Below, in pieces: positions 5,489 through 6,364 of a DNA stretch of 6,364 nucleotides. This DNA is from Oscillospiraceae bacterium (GTDB taxonomy: Bacteria; Bacillota; Clostridia; Oscillospirales; Oscillospiraceae), in the NCBI GenBank assembly GCA_031282225.1, contig JAITEC010000086.1:1-6364 (forward strand). Reading direction: 5' to 3'. Position 1 is the stretch's first letter. Every line of letters begins with the position of its first letter. The position numbers and the translations under genes were made by a program. Below the pieces are notes generated by a model. That model was not told the DNA's origin, did no database searches, and saw only the letters and a program-made list of their open reading frames with translations.

Positions 5489-6364
5489 TTATGTGTAGTA
5501 CCCAACGCCGCTGTCGAATATGGGCTGGTGCTTGTTTCCGTATATATTCTTGCCGACGAATTCGCCGCGCCGCTCTATGTGTCCCATTTTGCCAAACACG
5601 CGCCCGTCGGGGCTGAATATTCCCTCCACCGCCATATAAGAGCCGTTTGGGTTGGTGTCTATGGACATAGACGGATTCCCGTGGGCATCGGTGTATTGCG
5701 AGGCTATCTGCTCGTTTGCCAGCAATCGGGCAAAAAGTTCCTCAGACACGACAAACCTGCCCTCCCCGTGCGATATGGGCACCGCGTAAACCTCTCCCAC
5801 GCGGCACTGGCTCATCCACGGCGAGCGCACGGACGACACGCGCGTGTAGACATAGCCCGCCATGTGGCGGCCTATCGTGTTGTGCGCCAGTGTTGGATTG
5901 CCCGCATCGGGAGGCGTTATCTCGCCGAACGGCGCGAGCCCGAGCTTTACCAGCGCTTGGTAGCCGTTGCATATGCCAAGAACAAGCCCGTCGCGCTTTT
6001 TGAGCAGCGAGTGCACGCAATCCGTCAGCCTGCTGTTTCTAAAAAATGCCGTCATGAATTTAGCGGAGCCGTCCGGTTCGTCGCCGCACGAAAAACCACC
6101 CGGAAGTATGAGCATTTGGCAGCCGTCTATCGCGCGCGCCGCATCTGCTACGGACTGAGCGAGCATAGACGCGGTCAGGTTGCGTATGACCACGATCTCG
6201 GCTGTGCCGCCCGCGCGCTCAACGGCGCGCGCCGCGTCTATCTCCCCGTTGGCACCCGGGAAAGCCATGATGGCGGCACGAGGGCGGGCGGCGCCGCTCC
6301 CGCGCCGCCGCGCAGGCGCAGGAGCGGTGCCGCTTATGGTCGGTACGCTCTCGCGCGTCGCCGG
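5489..6364 (-). CDS. purL: Phosphoribosylformylglycinamidine synthase (PurL), C-terminal glutaminase domain, 5' part outside window
   Basis: PurL makes FGAM from FGAR, ATP and glutamine in purine synthesis. Only the last 291 residues are visible; the frame stays open through the right edge, so the ATG at 6268 is internal. A single-chain enzyme of about 1,200-1,300 residues is expected. The visible part has a Pro/Ala/Arg-rich linker (about 8-29) and then a class I glutamine amidotransferase domain from about residue 28. This domain shows FPGANGEID (35-43), LPGGFS (87-92), GICNGYQ with Cys132 as the nucleophile, SHGEGRF (198-204) and HIER with His262 and Glu264. The catalytic triad is therefore complete. 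The family motif PGTNCE is PGANGE here; that Cys is not the catalytic one. A stand-alone PurQ is less likely because coding continues upstream of the domain start, although a separate purQ starting beyond or near the edge cannot be wholly excluded. It is followed by cdd after 27 bases. Confidence 0.9.
   Translation of the reverse strand, partial: PATRESVPTISGTAPAPARRRGSGAARPRAAIMAFPGANGEIDAARAVERAGGTAEIVVIRNLTASMLAQSVADAARAIDGCQMLILPGGFSCGDEPDGSAKFMTAFFRNSRLTDCVHSLLKKRDGLVLGICNGYQALVKLGLAPFGEITPPDAGNPTLAHNTIGRHMAGYVYTRVSSVRSPWMSQCRVGEVYAVPISHGEGRFVVSEELFARLLANEQIASQYTDAHGNPSMSIDTNPNGSYMAVEGIFSPDGRVFGKMGHIERRGEFVGKNIYGNKHQPIFDSGVGYYT
6288..6333. repeat. Long imperfect palindrome inside the purL linker region
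   Basis: Arms 6288-6300 (gcggcgccgctcc) and 6321-6333 (ggagcggtgccgc) pair over 13 bp with one G:T position. Inside them, gcgcc (6302-6306) pairs with ggcgc (6315-6319) around an 8-base loop. The whole is extremely GC-rich and is read in frame as Ala/Pro/Arg/Gly-rich residues between the synthetase part and the glutaminase domain of PurL. It may be a repeat element tolerated in a flexible linker, or simply low-complexity GC-rich coding sequence. Confidence 0.55.

Overview
The window looks like an ordinary chromosomal region of a moderately high-GC bacterium, most likely an uncultured Clostridia-type Firmicute. This is inferred from gene content and protein resemblance, not from any search. 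The clues are an archaeal-type phosphoglycerate mutase homologue beside a PatA-like aminotransferase and an Lrp/AsnC regulator, a single-chain PurL with a C-terminal glutaminase domain ending in a GKMGHxER motif, clear Shine-Dalgarno sequences and sigma-A-type promoters.

Left block (1-3534, minus strand). A probable four-gene operon reads right to left from a strong promoter at 3506-3534: an Lrp/AsnC-family regulator, a PatA-like class I/II aminotransferase, an ApgM-family phosphoglycerate mutase (or the related proposed homoserine kinase), and ispE, which is cut by the left window edge. The first three genes are joined by two ATGA overlaps, and ispE follows after 17-18 bases. A GC-rich perfect palindrome sits inside the last codons of the aminotransferase, just ahead of the apgM ribosome binding site, and looks like a repeat element captured as coding sequence.

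Middle (3474-5074). A divergent promoter region of about 155 bp carries one promoter for each direction. Rightward lies a single plus-strand gene for a secreted lipoprotein of unknown function, built from a partly duplicated, LRR-like repeat layout. Its end converges on the cytidine deaminase gene across a 39-base AT-rich gap (5036-5074) in which I see no GC-rich hairpin terminator.

Right block (5075-6364, minus strand). The 3' end of purL (the glutaminase domain of FGAM synthase) is followed after 27 bases by cdd, so purine synthesis and pyrimidine salvage genes are probably cotranscribed. A second long imperfect palindrome lies inside the purL region that encodes the linker before the glutaminase domain.

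I found no RNA genes, CRISPR arrays, insertion sequences or attachment sites. I did not find a clearly new biological system. The most unusual points are the two palindromes lying in reading frames and the mosaic repeat lipoprotein.
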